Part shown: positions 32,211 to 42,800 of the stretch, one piece after another
Position numbering within the stretch: position 1 is the first letter of the stretch
Layout of the letters: every line of letters begins with the position of its first letter
NCBI RefSeq assembly: GCF_038396635.1
Contig: NZ_CP121687.1
Location: 1,984,001-2,048,000 of the forward strand
Direction: 5' to 3'
DNA: 64,000 nucleotides
Source of the DNA: Defluviitalea saccharophila
GTDB taxonomy: Bacteria; Bacillota; Clostridia; Lachnospirales; Defluviitaleaceae
The notes under the pieces: generated by a model
What the model saw: only the letters and a program-made list of their open reading frames with translations
Database searches by the model: none
Told to the model about the DNA's origin: nothing
Made by a program: the position numbers and the translations under genes

Positions 32211-33623
32211 TTGGGAGAAAAAAATAATAAATTATTAGAGTGGAAGAAACGCTTATCCAGTGTTCATATGTATAGTATTACGATCGTTGCTCTGGCCCTT
32301 GCTTTAGGCTTTGGCATCTACCAGTATAAGCAGAAGCTAAATTATAGGCAGTACTTACAAAACCGCTTTCAGCAGGCTTTCTATGAAGCTGCAACTTATG
32401 TAGACAATGTAGATAACTTGCTGGCAAAAACAAAACTCACAAAAGACCCGGAGCAAAGTGCGCCAATCTTTGCTCAAATCTGGAAAGACGCAGCTGCAGC
32501 GCAGGAAAATCTGGGAGAACTTCCTTATCAGCATGCCAGTGTTTCCAGTGCATTAAAATTTCTATCCCAGCTTAGCGACTTTTCTTTCTCTATGACCAAT
32601 AAAGCCATTGATGGACTTCAATTGGATGAAGAGGACTGGGAAAAGGTATCAAGGCTTCAAATGTATGCCCAAACCTTATCTAAAGAGTTAAACGATATTA
32701 AAAAAGACATTAACGATGGAAAAAGAATTGATTGGGAAGAAGTAGAAAAAGGCGGGGAAGAAAAATTAGGGAAAGAAGGAGCAACTAAAATAACAGGTTC
32801 TTTAGCAGAAGTGAGCAAGCAGTTTCAAGATATGCCCCAGTTAATTTATGACGGACCTTTCTCTGACCATATCGAAAGAATGGAACCCAGAATGACCAGG
32901 GATAAGAAAAAGATTACAAAAGAAGAAGGGAAAAAGGTTGTAGAGAAATTTATCGGAAAGGATAAAATAGCTTCTATCAAACCAACAGGGGAAACGGATA
33001 CAAAAGTAGAACATACGATTCCCGTTTACAGTTATGAAGTGGTATTAAAAGATCAAAAGGATCCCACCATAGCCATAGACGTTACGCAACAAGGGGGATT
33101 GGTCCTTTGGATGCTTAACTACACCGATAAAGATACTTCCGGTAAAGAGCTTACCCTGGATGAAGCACGAAAAAAAGCAGAAAAGTTTTTGGAAGAAAGA
33201 GACTATCCCAATATGAAGGCAAGTTATTATGAAAAGGTGGATGGTACGGTCGTTATTAATTTTGCGCCACAGGAAGATAAAGTCATTATGTATCCGGATT
33301 TAATAAAAGTAAAAGTATCCATGGAAGATGGAGAAGTCATCGGGTTTGAATCCTTAGGCTATATTATGATGCACCATGACAGAAAGCTTCCTGAGATTAA
33401 ACTTACTCAAGAAGAAGCAAGAAATAAAATCAAACAGGACTTTAAAATTAAGAAGGTCAACTTGGCTGTTATTCCTCTAGAATCTAAGCGAGAAGTACTG
33501 TGCTATGAATTTAAGGGAGAATATGAGAACAATCCGTATATCGTTTATATTAATGTGGAAAGCGGAAAACAAGAAAAAATATTACAAATTATTCAAAGTA
33601 AAGATTCAATCTTAACACAATAA
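32211..33623 (+). CDS. ypeB: Germination protein YpeB
   Basis: A 470-residue membrane-anchored protein required for SleB localisation or stability in Bacillus spores. A single N-terminal membrane helix (about residues 20-38) is followed by a helical domain (NRFQQAFYEAATYVDNVDNLLAK). C-terminal PepSY-type repeats are seen with KKITKEEGKKVVEKFIG, LTLDEARKKAEKFLEE and LTQEEARNKIKQDF. The start is TTG at 32211, 6 bases after AGAGGTG; a GTG at 32202 lies within that site. Lying directly downstream of two sleB-like genes, it completes a cortex-hydrolysis operon. A terminator with stem AGGAGTGC/GCACTCCT follows at 33622-33650. Confidence 0.93.
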   Translation: MGEKNNKLLEWKKRLSSVHMYSITIVALALALGFGIYQYKQKLNYRQYLQNRFQQAFYEAATYVDNVDNLLAKTKLTKDPEQSAPIFAQIWKDAAAAQENLGELPYQHASVSSALKFLSQLSDFSFSMTNKAIDGLQLDEEDWEKVSRLQMYAQTLSKELNDIKKDINDGKRIDWEEVEKGGEEKLGKEGATKITGSLAEVSKQFQDMPQLIYDGPFSDHIERMEPRMTRDKKKITKEEGKKVVEKFIGKDKIASIKPTGETDTKVEHTIPVYSYEVVLKDQKDPTIAIDVTQQGGLVLWMLNYTDKDTSGKELTLDEARKKAEKFLEERDYPNMKASYYEKVDGTVVINFAPQEDKVIMYPDLIKVKVSMEDGEVIGFESLGYIMMHHDRKLPEIKLTQEEARNKIKQDFKIKKVNLAVIPLESKREVLCYEFKGEYENNPYIVYINVESGKQEKILQIIQSKDSILTQ

Positions 33624-33650
33624 GGAGTGCATATTACGGCACTCCTTTTA
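33622..33650 (+). terminator. Intrinsic terminator after ypeB
   Basis: A perfect 9-bp stem AAGGAGTGC / GCACTCCTT overlaps the stop codon; the T run is short. The next 175 bases up to ddl are AT-rich and show no promoter I can defend. Confidence 0.75.
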
Positions 33651-33826
33651 TCATACATAAAAATTTTCCAGTTAATAATATTACTTGAATTCGCCAATAC
33701 AAAACATTAAAATGATATGAGATAATGCATTATGTATTTTTATATATTTTCTACATATTCATTTATCCTAGTGGATTATAAATCATACAATAATATTATA
33801 TTCATAATTTGAAAAGAGGGATTGGT

Positions 33827-34894
33827 GTGAACAATAAAAAAACAGTTGTTGTGCTATTTGGAGGACAATCATCGGAACATGATGTCTCCCTGGTATCTGC
33901 AAAAAATGTCATCAGCAATATTGATACAAATAAATATTTTGTCCTTACCGTTGGAATAACTAAAGAGGGAAAATGGATGCTCTATAATGGACCTTTAAAT
34001 CATATTGAAAATGGGACCTGGGAGAAGCTATCAACCCCTGCTTTTATAAGTCCTGATGCAACCAAGAAAAGCCTCATAAAAATTGTAGGCGATAAATATA
34101 AGGCGATTCCAATAGATGTAGTATTTCCCGTACTCCATGGTTTATATGGAGAAGATGGAACCGTTCAAGGATTACTTGAAATGGCGAGAATTCCTTATGT
34201 AGGCTGTGGTGTTTTAGCTTCCAGCGTTTCCATGGATAAAGTTTTTACAAAGATTATCGTAGAAAAACAAAATATCGATCAGGCTTCCTATGTCGTTGTT
34301 TATAAAGAAGAATTAGATGAAATAGACAAAGCGGTGTCAAAAGTAGAAGAGGGTTTAAGCTACCCCTGCTTTATTAAACCTTCTAATGCCGGATCTTCTG
34401 TCGGTATCACAAAGGCCCATAATAGAGAAGAACTTATAGAAGGACTTAAAATAGCAGCAAAGCATGACAGAAAAATACTCGTAGAAGAAACCATCATTGG
34501 CAGAGAAGTAGAGTGTGCTGTATTAGGAAACAGAGACGTTAAAGCATCTTTAGTTGGAGAAATCATTCCGGCAGCGGAATTTTATGACTATGATGCCAAA
34601 TACAATAACAGCGAGTCAAAAACCATTATAAACGCAGATCTTCCGAAAGAAATCGTAGAAGAAATAAGAGATAAGGCGATTCGTATCTTTAAAGCCGTTG
34701 ACGGTTCCGGACTTTCAAGAGTGGATTTTTTTGTGGAAAAAGGTACAAATCGTGTAGTCTTTAATGAAATCAATACCATGCCTGGCTTTACCTCCATCAG
34801 TATGTACCCTATGCTTTGGGAAAACATGGGGCTTTCAAAGCAAGAGCTGGTTCATAAGCTTATTGAATTAGCTTTGGAAAAGGAAGAAAACTAA
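33827..34894 (+). CDS. ddl: D-alanine--D-alanine ligase
   Basis: A 355-residue ATP-grasp enzyme that joins two D-alanines for peptidoglycan precursor synthesis. The N-terminal VVLFGGQSSEHDVSLVSAKNV binds substrate, CFIKPSNAGSSVGI is the ATP-grasp loop, and the C-terminal VVFNEINTMPGFTSISMYP carries the metal ligands and oxyanion residues. The loop EFYDYDAKY has the Tyr typical of D-Ala-D-Ala ligases rather than VanA-type D-lactate ligases. The start is GTG at 33827, with AGAGGGATT 6-8 bases before; the in-frame TTG 18 bases earlier overlaps the ribosome site. It is followed by murI after 18 bases, so two wall-precursor enzymes share an operon. Confidence 0.95.
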   Translation: MNNKKTVVVLFGGQSSEHDVSLVSAKNVISNIDTNKYFVLTVGITKEGKWMLYNGPLNHIENGTWEKLSTPAFISPDATKKSLIKIVGDKYKAIPIDVVFPVLHGLYGEDGTVQGLLEMARIPYVGCGVLASSVSMDKVFTKIIVEKQNIDQASYVVVYKEELDEIDKAVSKVEEGLSYPCFIKPSNAGSSVGITKAHNREELIEGLKIAAKHDRKILVEETIIGREVECAVLGNRDVKASLVGEIIPAAEFYDYDAKYNNSESKTIINADLPKEIVEEIRDKAIRIFKAVDGSGLSRVDFFVEKGTNRVVFNEINTMPGFTSISMYPMLWENMGLSKQELVHKLIELALEKEEN

Positions 34895-34912
34895 TGGAGA
34901 AGAGGAAGATAT

Positions 34913-35719
34913 ATGGATCAACGTCCCATAGGAGTATTTGATTCAGGAGTTGGAGGACTTACAGTAGTCCGTGAAATCATGGATCAGCTTCCCAATGAAG
35001 AAATTATTTATTTCGGGGATACGGCAAGGGTTCCTTACGGAAGCAAGTCCAAAGAAACTGTAACCAAATATTCAAAACAAATCATTAGATTTTTAATGAC
35101 TAAAAATATTAAGGCAATCATAATAGCCTGCAATACGGCAAGCTCCAACAGCTTAGAAGAAGTTCAGCGAACCTTTGATATTCCGATTATTGGTGTAGTT
35201 GAGCCGGGGGCAGTGATGGCTTCTCGTACGACAAAAAATAATCGAATTGGGATTATTGGAACGGAAGCAACGATTCGCTCTAAAAGCTATGAGAATGCTA
35301 TTAAATTGCATAATAAAGACATTCAGACCTTTTCGCTGTCTTGCCCCCTATTCGTTCCTTTAGCAGAAGAAGGCTGGACCAATAATGAAGTGGCATATTT
35401 AGTAGCCAAAAAATATCTAGAGTATTTTCATGAAAAGCAAATTGACACATTGGTGCTTGGATGTACCCATTACCCTCTCCTTAAAGATGTGATTCAGGAA
35501 GTGGCAGGGCTAAATGTCAGCTTAATCAACCCGGCACTGGAAGTTGCAAAAAATTTAAAAGAACTTTTATTACTTAGGGACGGCTTACGAGATTCTTCTG
35601 AAAGTCCCAAGCATTCTTTTTATGTCAGCGACAATACAACAAAATTTGAGCAAATAGCAGCAATTGCCCTAAAAAAATCAATTCCCCATGCAAGAAAGAT
35701 TGATATTGAGAGATACTAA
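34913..35719 (+). CDS. murI: Glutamate racemase
   Basis: A 268-residue cofactor-independent racemase giving D-glutamate for peptidoglycan. The two catalytic cysteines are in IACNTASS (about residue 73) and LGCTHYPLL (about residue 185). The N-terminal IGVFDSGVGGLTVVREI and GDTARVPYGSK complete the family pattern. A GAGGAAG ribosome site precedes the ATG. It lies directly downstream of ddl, and the next gene has its own promoter. Confidence 0.96.
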   Translation: MDQRPIGVFDSGVGGLTVVREIMDQLPNEEIIYFGDTARVPYGSKSKETVTKYSKQIIRFLMTKNIKAIIIACNTASSNSLEEVQRTFDIPIIGVVEPGAVMASRTTKNNRIGIIGTEATIRSKSYENAIKLHNKDIQTFSLSCPLFVPLAEEGWTNNEVAYLVAKKYLEYFHEKQIDTLVLGCTHYPLLKDVIQEVAGLNVSLINPALEVAKNLKELLLLRDGLRDSSESPKHSFYVSDNTTKFEQIAAIALKKSIPHARKIDIERY

Positions 35720-35748
35720 AGAGGAGCCTGTGGGTTTTTGAGTTATCC

Positions 35749-35777
35749 TTGTCAATACAGCTTTTTGTCGATATAAT
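35749..35777 (+). promoter_or_regulatory. Sigma-A-type promoter for the DUF1934 gene
   Basis: TTGTCA at 35749-35754 and a perfect TATAAT at 35772-35777 are separated by 17 bases, 30 bases before the start codon. Confidence 0.75.
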
Positions 35778-35806
35778 TATACTAAGATTGAACGAGGAGT
35801 GGACCT

Positions 35807-36307
35807 ATGGGAAATACGACAACGGAAAAAAAAGTACTAATTTCTATACTGGGAATTCAAAGATACGAAGATTATGATAATTCTATTGAAGTAGTAGCGC
35901 CGGGACGCTACTATGTAAAAAATAATAAAACATATATTACTTATAAAGAAAGACATGAAGGAGAAACTGAAGATACTACCACGACGATAAAAATAGACGG
36001 ACAAAAGGTATCCGTTATGCGCTTTGGCAGTATCAATTCCAACATGACCTTCGAACTGAATAAAAAACATACAACCTATTACGATACGAAACAAGGTGCT
36101 CTGATTGTTTCTGTCCTTGCAAAGAAAATTCATATCAATTTGCAGGACGGAGAAGGAGAATTAGAGATTATTTACGGATTGGAAATGGATCATGTATCCA
36201 TGGGTATTAATTCGTTTCATATTAAAATTCATCCCATAGAACAAGGGGGAGCAACTCTTCCCCTTCAGCTTTATAATATGGATGGACACCAGGTTAGCCC
36301 TCAATAA
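35807..36307 (+). CDS. DUF1934 family beta-barrel protein (YwiB-like)
   Basis: A 166-residue protein built mainly of beta strands, with the family segments KVLISILGIQRYEDYDNSIEVV at the start, a central MRFGSINSNMTFELNKKHTTYYDTKQGAL and the final LEIIYGLEMDHVSMGINSFHIKI. It has no signal peptide. DUF1934 proteins such as YwiB have a lipocalin-like barrel and no known activity. It has its own strong promoter and a GAGGAGTGG site. It is 53 bases upstream of galU and may be co-transcribed. Confidence 0.85.
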   Translation: MGNTTTEKKVLISILGIQRYEDYDNSIEVVAPGRYYVKNNKTYITYKERHEGETEDTTTTIKIDGQKVSVMRFGSINSNMTFELNKKHTTYYDTKQGALIVSVLAKKIHINLQDGEGELEIIYGLEMDHVSMGINSFHIKIHPIEQGGATLPLQLYNMDGHQVSPQ

Positions 36308-36363
36308 ACCAACACGACAAATCGAGGCGAAATATGTTTGCCTAAAAAACAGGAGATGAAATG

Positions 36364-37242
36364 ATGAAAATCAGAAAAGCAATTATTCCCGCCGCAGGTT
36401 TAGGAACCCGATTTCTTCCTGCAACGAAAGCACAACCCAAAGAAATGCTTCCGATAGTGGACAAGCCTACTATCCAATATATTGTTGAAGAAGCCGTACA
36501 ATCGGGCATTGAGGATATTATTATTGTAACAGGAAGAAGCAAGAGATCTATAGAAGACCATTTTGATAAATCTATAGAACTGGAAATGGAATTAGAGAAA
36601 AAAGGCAAAAGTGAGCTTTTAGAGATTGCAAGACAGGCTTCTGATTTGGCAAATCTCCATTATATTCGTCAGAAAGAACCTAAGGGTCTGGGCCATGCGA
36701 TCCTTACTGCAAAGAATTTTATCGGGGACGAGCCTTTCGCAGTTTTACTTGGAGACGATATTATTGTTTCAGAAACACCCTGTCTTAAACAAATGATAGA
36801 TGTGTTTAACGAGTATAAGACTTCCATCTTAGGGGTACAAAAGGTTCCCTTTGAAGATGTGGATAAATACGGGATTATTAAAGCAAAGCACATTGAAGAC
36901 AGAGTATATAAGGTTACCGATATGGTAGAGAAGCCCGATCGAGAAAAAGCCCCCTCTAATATTGCTATTCTTGGAAGATACATTATTACTCCAAGAGTTT
37001 TTGATTATCTTGAAAATCAGGAAGCAGGGGCAGGAGGAGAAATCCAACTAACCGATGCTTTAAAGAAACTTTCTCAAGAAGAGGCAATGTATGCCTATGA
37101 TTTTATTGGAAAAAGATACGATGTAGGAAATAAAATTGGCTTTTTACAGGCAACGGTTGAATTTGCCCTTAATCGTGAGGACTTAAAAGAGGAATTTTTA
37201 GCCTATTTAAATTCAATATTAAATCAAAACAAGAAATCTTAA
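36364..37242 (+). CDS. galU: UTP--glucose-1-phosphate uridylyltransferase
   Basis: A 292-residue nucleotidyltransferase making UDP-glucose for teichoic acid, glycolipid and polysaccharide synthesis. The N-terminal [24 protein letters not shown] is the nucleotide-binding motif. [11 protein letters not shown] carries the metal Asp, and VEKP (about residue 190) and [10 protein letters not shown] (about 229) contact the sugar. GAGATG-type spacing with AGGAGAT fits the second of two adjacent ATGs (36361/36364). It uses the product of the phosphoglucomutase encoded at 15757. A terminator follows at 37245-37268. Confidence 0.95.
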   Translation: MKIRKAIIPAAGLGTRFLPATKAQPKEMLPIVDKPTIQYIVEEAVQSGIEDIIIVTGRSKRSIEDHFDKSIELEMELEKKGKSELLEIARQASDLANLHYIRQKEPKGLGHAILTAKNFIGDEPFAVLLGDDIIVSETPCLKQMIDVFNEYKTSILGVQKVPFEDVDKYGIIKAKHIEDRVYKVTDMVEKPDREKAPSNIAILGRYIITPRVFDYLENQEAGAGGEIQLTDALKKLSQEEAMYAYDFIGKRYDVGNKIGFLQATVEFALNREDLKEEFLAYLNSILNQNKKS

Positions 37243-37244
37243 CC

Positions 37245-37268
37245 AACCCCTATTTAAGGGGTTTTTTT
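37245..37268 (+). terminator. Intrinsic terminator after galU
   Basis: The stem AACCCCT / AGGGGTT is followed by seven T residues. Confidence 0.85.
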
Positions 37269-37335
37269 GCTAAAGATAGTTATATAATTGGACGATAAAA
37301 ACTATAGAGTATTTATAGCTTAAGGGGGAATATAG

Positions 37336-39792
37336 TTGAAAAATTTACATAAAAAGAAAATTAAAAAACTGGTATGGGGTCTTATTTTTACTATACTTAT
37401 TGGCATAGCGCCCCAAGAGACTTTATTTGGTTCAGATACCACTTCAACAGCATCTTCCCAAAGCCAAACCGTGTCAGAGAGTGTATACCGTTTAAAGGAT
37501 AACGCAGCAAAAGTCACAGATATATATCTAAAGGGAAAACAGGCAGGATGGACTTTTACAATCTATGGCGTTAAGACACAAGAGATCAAAGCCATTCATC
37601 TAAAAAGGATCAACAGTGAGGTAGAAAAAACAATTACCATTAGTCCAAGTGATATCAAAGAAATTGTAAAAGATAAAGAACTTCAAGTTACGATAAAAGG
37701 AGAAAATGCAGAGAAGTTTTCACAAGAAAGCTTTACTGGAAGCTATGAAATAGAAATAGAATACACGGACGGGAAAAAAATTGCTCTTAAAGAAAGTGAA
37801 TACAAACCCAGAACGATTACTGTAACAGGACATAATTTTAAAAAAGACATAAAACAAGTCACCCTTAAAAATATTAAAATGGGTCTATGGGAAATTCTTT
37901 TACCTAAAGAAAAAGTTCAATACATAAATGGAACGACCTTAAACTTAAATTTAGATGCAGAAGCTGTTGAAAAGCTTTCTGGAGGTATTAACAGTACGGA
38001 TATCGAAATGACTATAGACTATGAAGCCAACTGTATTTTTAATGAGGATTTAAAATCCTGGACGACGACTCTTTTTGGGAACAATTTCAATCAGGGAGTT
38101 GAAAAGGTCATTTTAAGACCGATTGCAGGTCAAGCATTATCTTTGCCTGTTGAAGAACAAGATATTATTATCCCCAAAAAGGATATCTCTATAGAAAATA
38201 ATACCAGACTTAATGTTACTTTTGGAAAAGATACCTTAACCAAGCTTAAAGAGTTTAATCACTCTGGAGAATATAACATTATGGTTACTTATTCCAGTGG
38301 CTCAGGGCTAAAGGATTTCATTGCAGATGTTGATGTTAAAGTTTTATACAATTACGGAGTACAGCTTAAAGAAAGCATAATTATTACGGAAGGTCTTAAG
38401 TTTGATAATAAGGATTATATAGAAGATTCCTTAAAGTTTACTTTACTCTCCAAATCTACTCCTAAAGTAATAGATGTATTCCCTAAGTCCGTAGGAAACT
38501 ATCCGTGGGTCAATGAAAATGACTTATCCCATAATATTTTAAAGGATAGAAATTTTTTAAAAATAACCTTTGAAGACATTGACGGAAAACTTGAATTTAA
38601 TTCTCCTTTAGGCATTGACTATCTGCTTTCTAGTACCGTACAGGCAGTTGGAAGCAACACGGAGTATTTAGACAGAGAATTTTTAAATATGTGCAGAGAA
38701 AATACGGATTATATTAATCAATATTTGTTTAAGAAAGATAGAGCCAACTATAAAGCGTATTTGTTTATCCCTGTAAAGCCTTTAGCACCTCAGGCAAATT
38801 ATACGGTAAATATTGCAGACAAAGTATTAAGAAACGATGCTTCGGAAGACGGTGTAATAGATGAAGGCAAAAGATACAGCCCGAGCATATCTTGGGAATT
38901 TACAACCATGGCAGTTCCTTCGGTAACTGATGAGGGAATAAATATCCAAACAGTGGTAGAAGGCTATGATTCCGATACGATTATAAAAATTTTTGGAGAT
39001 AATTTTTATAGCTCTTCCATAAGAGTATTCTTTAATGACAGAGAAGCAGATCATGTTGCAGTGAAACAGGATAAGAAAGGCAATACCTACCTGGAAGTTC
39101 GTCTTCCCAGAAGCAGAAAACTTAAACCGGGATTATACAATATCATCATCCAAAACGACGATGACCATACAGTAACAACCTACGGAACCCTTAGTGTGCT
39201 TTCTAAGGGAGAACATATCCCCACAGAAGAATATAAGGTAAAAAACGAAGACGTTGCAGGGGATGTTTTATCCGATATTCATGTAAGCAGTGATACCCTC
39301 TATTTAAGAAGCAGCTATAGGGATCGTGCCAGAGTGGAATTAAATTTGGACGAACTAATGGGAGAAGAGGTGTGGACTAGAAGGATTAACTACAGAGGAA
39401 ACGAAGGCGATTCTATTGGAGAACTCATCACCAAATCAAAATACGGAGATATAAGTATTTACGACTTAACTCTGGATCGATACGGAGACGGAAGAGAAAT
39501 TAATCTTTCTATAGGAAGATTGGAACCTGTAGCAATGGAAGGGGCAAAAAGCAAGCTTAAGGACAGGACCGTAAGATCAGATTTTATAGAAGTAAAAGCA
39601 GAAAACTGTACATGGGATGAAATCTATCTGTCCATTCCGTATAAAAACAGCAGCGGTGATGCTTTAGCCATATACAGATATGATACCATAAGAAGAACCT
39701 GGACAAGAGAAAACAGTTATGTAGATAAAGTCAATCAAAGGGTAAATGCAACGACGAATAAGGCAGGGATATTCGTTATAATAGAACAATAA
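37336..39792 (+). CDS. Large secreted surface protein with one IPT/TIG-like region (818 aa)
   Basis: This begins with TTG after AAGGGGGAA. The product has a Lys-rich N-terminus and a hydrophobic signal segment (about residues 11-28) and is almost entirely beta-rich. Repeated units of about 90 residues in the first 350 residues share patterns such as GKQAGWTFTIYGVKTQEIKAIHL and LKSWTTTLFGNNFNQGVEKVIL, suggesting diverged Ig-like modules. At about 525-630 there is an IPT/TIG-like unit (TIIKIFGDNFYSSSIRVFFND). The C-terminus (about 640-818) is a separate domain ending IYRYDTIRRTWTREN...NKAGIFVIIEQ, which resembles the end of the next gene product. No anchor motif is present. It is the first gene of a four-gene surface operon. 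No catalytic motif is seen. Confidence 0.7.
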   Translation: MKNLHKKKIKKLVWGLIFTILIGIAPQETLFGSDTTSTASSQSQTVSESVYRLKDNAAKVTDIYLKGKQAGWTFTIYGVKTQEIKAIHLKRINSEVEKTITISPSDIKEIVKDKELQVTIKGENAEKFSQESFTGSYEIEIEYTDGKKIALKESEYKPRTITVTGHNFKKDIKQVTLKNIKMGLWEILLPKEKVQYINGTTLNLNLDAEAVEKLSGGINSTDIEMTIDYEANCIFNEDLKSWTTTLFGNNFNQGVEKVILRPIAGQALSLPVEEQDIIIPKKDISIENNTRLNVTFGKDTLTKLKEFNHSGEYNIMVTYSSGSGLKDFIADVDVKVLYNYGVQLKESIIITEGLKFDNKDYIEDSLKFTLLSKSTPKVIDVFPKSVGNYPWVNENDLSHNILKDRNFLKITFEDIDGKLEFNSPLGIDYLLSSTVQAVGSNTEYLDREFLNMCRENTDYINQYLFKKDRANYKAYLFIPVKPLAPQANYTVNIADKVLRNDASEDGVIDEGKRYSPSISWEFTTMAVPSVTDEGINIQTVVEGYDSDTIIKIFGDNFYSSSIRVFFNDREADHVAVKQDKKGNTYLEVRLPRSRKLKPGLYNIIIQNDDDHTVTTYGTLSVLSKGEHIPTEEYKVKNEDVAGDVLSDIHVSSDTLYLRSSYRDRARVELNLDELMGEEVWTRRINYRGNEGDSIGELITKSKYGDISIYDLTLDRYGDGREINLSIGRLEPVAMEGAKSKLKDRTVRSDFIEVKAENCTWDEIYLSIPYKNSSGDALAIYRYDTIRRTWTRENSYVDKVNQRVNATTNKAGIFVIIEQ

Positions 39793-39818
39793 AAAGTAGG
39801 GGAGCAGCTCCCTACTTT
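39793..39818 (+). other. Intercistronic hairpin in the surface-protein operon
   Basis: An 11-bp stem with one bulged G (AAAGTAGGGGAG / CTCCCTACTTT) starts right at the stop codon of the first gene. No T run follows, so it is more likely an mRNA stability or processing element or weak attenuator than a full terminator. Confidence 0.5.
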
Positions 39819-39835
39819 ATTAAGGGGATGATGAC

Positions 39836-42800
39836 ATGAATAAAATATTCAATAAATTTCTGGCGCGACTCATGATTTTCATCATGAGCATAAGCCTTTT
39901 ACCGACAGAGGTAATATATGCCTTTGACCAAGAAAAATTCGCCATTACCAATATTACTATAGGTAAAACTTTTGACAGAAACCGTATTCTTCAAAATATG
40001 TATATTACGATAACAGGAAAACACTTAAAGGATGCAAAAGTAGGCATCATGACCTATAGCCAAGGTTATGTGTCTTTAGGAAATCCAAAGGTGAATTCCG
40101 ACGGGATTTTGCAATTTGAGCTTAAAGAAGAACAATTAGGAGAATCTCTTTCTATAGAGGGTATTACAATTCCAATTAATGAAGCAAATATGCCCAACTT
40201 AACGGAAATTACAAGAAAAGTAAAGATAGGAACAGATAATTTACTCATCAAAGGAACACGATTAAAAAATGTCAACGACCCGGCTTTAAACGTAGAAGCA
40301 AAGTATGGGCGGGGCAATTCATATACCATCCTCGATAAGAGTAAATTTAATAACGATACAGAAGTAACGATTCCAACTCCTACAGGAGAGCTGGGAATTC
40401 AAGAATTCGTTTTTACCAGTAAAGCAAAAATTGAAGATATTGATTTTAATGCAGAGAATTTAGATAAAGATGTAGAGATACAAATTAACTATACTTACAA
40501 AGATCAGTTTCGTTTTGTAAAGGACTTAGAAATTGATCTTGAAGAATTTGAGATGTTTCCCAATAGAGGAGAACCGGGAGATATTCTCTATTTTACGGCG
40601 AAGAAATTAGATGAATACGATGTATTCTTCTTAAAAAGCTTAGATGGAACTGACCCTTATACCAATTTAAATAAGGGACTCAATCCGACTTATCAAGCAA
40701 AGACTTCTTCAGATGGTAAGGATACTCTTACGGTGAAAGTACCGAATCTTCCTGTAGGAGAATACTATGTGGTCATAACCAATAAGATATCCGCAGGAAA
40801 AGATCCTATGCAGGAAGTGACGGGAGAAACAATACTGGAGGATAAGTTTACGATTATTGATGGAAAAAATAAGGCGACTATTATCAGTGTTCTGCCTAAT
40901 AAAGGTGCGGATACAGGAGAGATTACTACTATTTCCGGTCAGTTTATAGGAAGCTTAAATATACCTGAATTTATTCGTAGCAGTTCAACACCGGCAGATG
41001 TAAAAGAATCTTCAGCGGACCCTAATGCCATAGAAGTAAATTATGGTCCAGGAACCTACGGTACCAGTAAGGTAGAGATTAAATCTGCGGTACGCACAAT
41101 TCGTGTCATCATAGGAAACAAGGCTTCCTTTGTAAAGGACAAGGATGGAAATTACGAAGTCTCCTTTAATAATGATTTAGATCGATTAACCGTTAGAGCA
41201 CCTCAGATTTCCGATGCCGAAACCAATCCTGTAAAAGACGTAGTAATCGAAACAGAAACCGTCTTAACAAAAGAAATTGATGGGAGTACTATTACCTTCA
41301 AAGAAAGAGCAGTAAAAGAAAAGGGATACACATTTATTGCAAGTAAAGTATCCCCTGAAATTACAGACGCCGTTCCAAGGCAAATTCAAGTAGTGAATAA
41401 TGGTGGAGCATTTCAGATTCCCAGTGACAGGTACATGGCAATATATGGGAAGAACTTTATGATTCATAAATATACCGATGAAAATGGAAGAGAGATTGTT
41501 CGATATCCTGTTGTTGACTTAGGCTCTTTAAAAATTGACAAGAACAATCCCCCTGAAGACTTTGCAGATCCCAGTGCAAACCTTAAAGGAAGATCAGACG
41601 TTTTCTTAAAGGTATTTGATGCCAACGGAAGAGAATTAGATGGTTCCAGCGGCAGTGAAATAGGTACAAAAATATTGATCAGATTAGAAGAAGGAACACC
41701 TCCGGCAGGAGTAACTTTAGGAAAAGCTCCTTTAAAAGTAACCAATCCTATGAGAAATTCTACAGGAGAAGGGCTGAGTACACAAATTGCCGATTATATT
41801 GAATTTGTAAATCCAGATACTTCAAAGTATCCTATTATTCAAAATGTAACGCCTAATGTCGTAGCCGTAGAGGGTGGCGAAGAGATTATCGTTACAGGAA
41901 GCAATTTTACCGATGGTGTTAGGGTATTTATAGACGGAGCAGAAGTAAAATCTATTAAAAGAGAAGCAGACGGAAAAACGATTACCTTTAAAGCACCTCC
42001 GGGACGAGAAGGTCAGACTCAGTTGCAGGTGATGAATATCGAAGGGGCAATGGATATTTATCCCTTTACCTATGTAAAAACCTTTACAGACCCTAAGATT
42101 ACCTCTATACAGCCAAGACAGGGGAATACGGGAACATTGGTTGTAGTTAAGGGAGATAACTTCTTAAAGCCGGACCCAACTGGGGGAAAAGATGCAATTT
42201 ACCGTTTAATAGGAACACGAATTTTACTTGAAGGACAAGAGATAAATTCTTATAATATCAATACTGCTACAAAAGAAATAGAGCTTCGTGATTTTACAAA
42301 TCCAAGCAAACCATTATTTTCAATACAGAATAAAGCAATAGAAACTGCCAGTTATTATCACAGCATTTTATTAGAAGAATATGGTGGGCAATATTATACC
42401 GTTGATTTAGACCCATCGGGAGTTCCTATTATTTCCGATGGCCTCGGCAATGATTATAAGGTACAGGTTAATGCAGACGGTACAGGCCTTCAGGCAAGCA
42501 AGGTAGGAGGAGGTCTATATGTCCTAAAGGTTAACGGAGGAACAATTACCATTGAACAAGATGATGATACTCCTATCCTTACCTTTAAAATGGTTACTCC
42601 TTTCTTAATAAAGGATAACGAGATTGTTGGAGACAATGTAAGAGTAATAGATAAAAATACGATTTACTTTACTGTACCGATTCTGGATTTTCCTGATGGC
42701 TGGTATGATGTAACAGTTCAAAATCCGGATACGAAGAAAGCTACCAAAAAGGACCAGGAAGGCTTTTACTATTATTCACAGCCTCAAAGCAGACCTGAAA

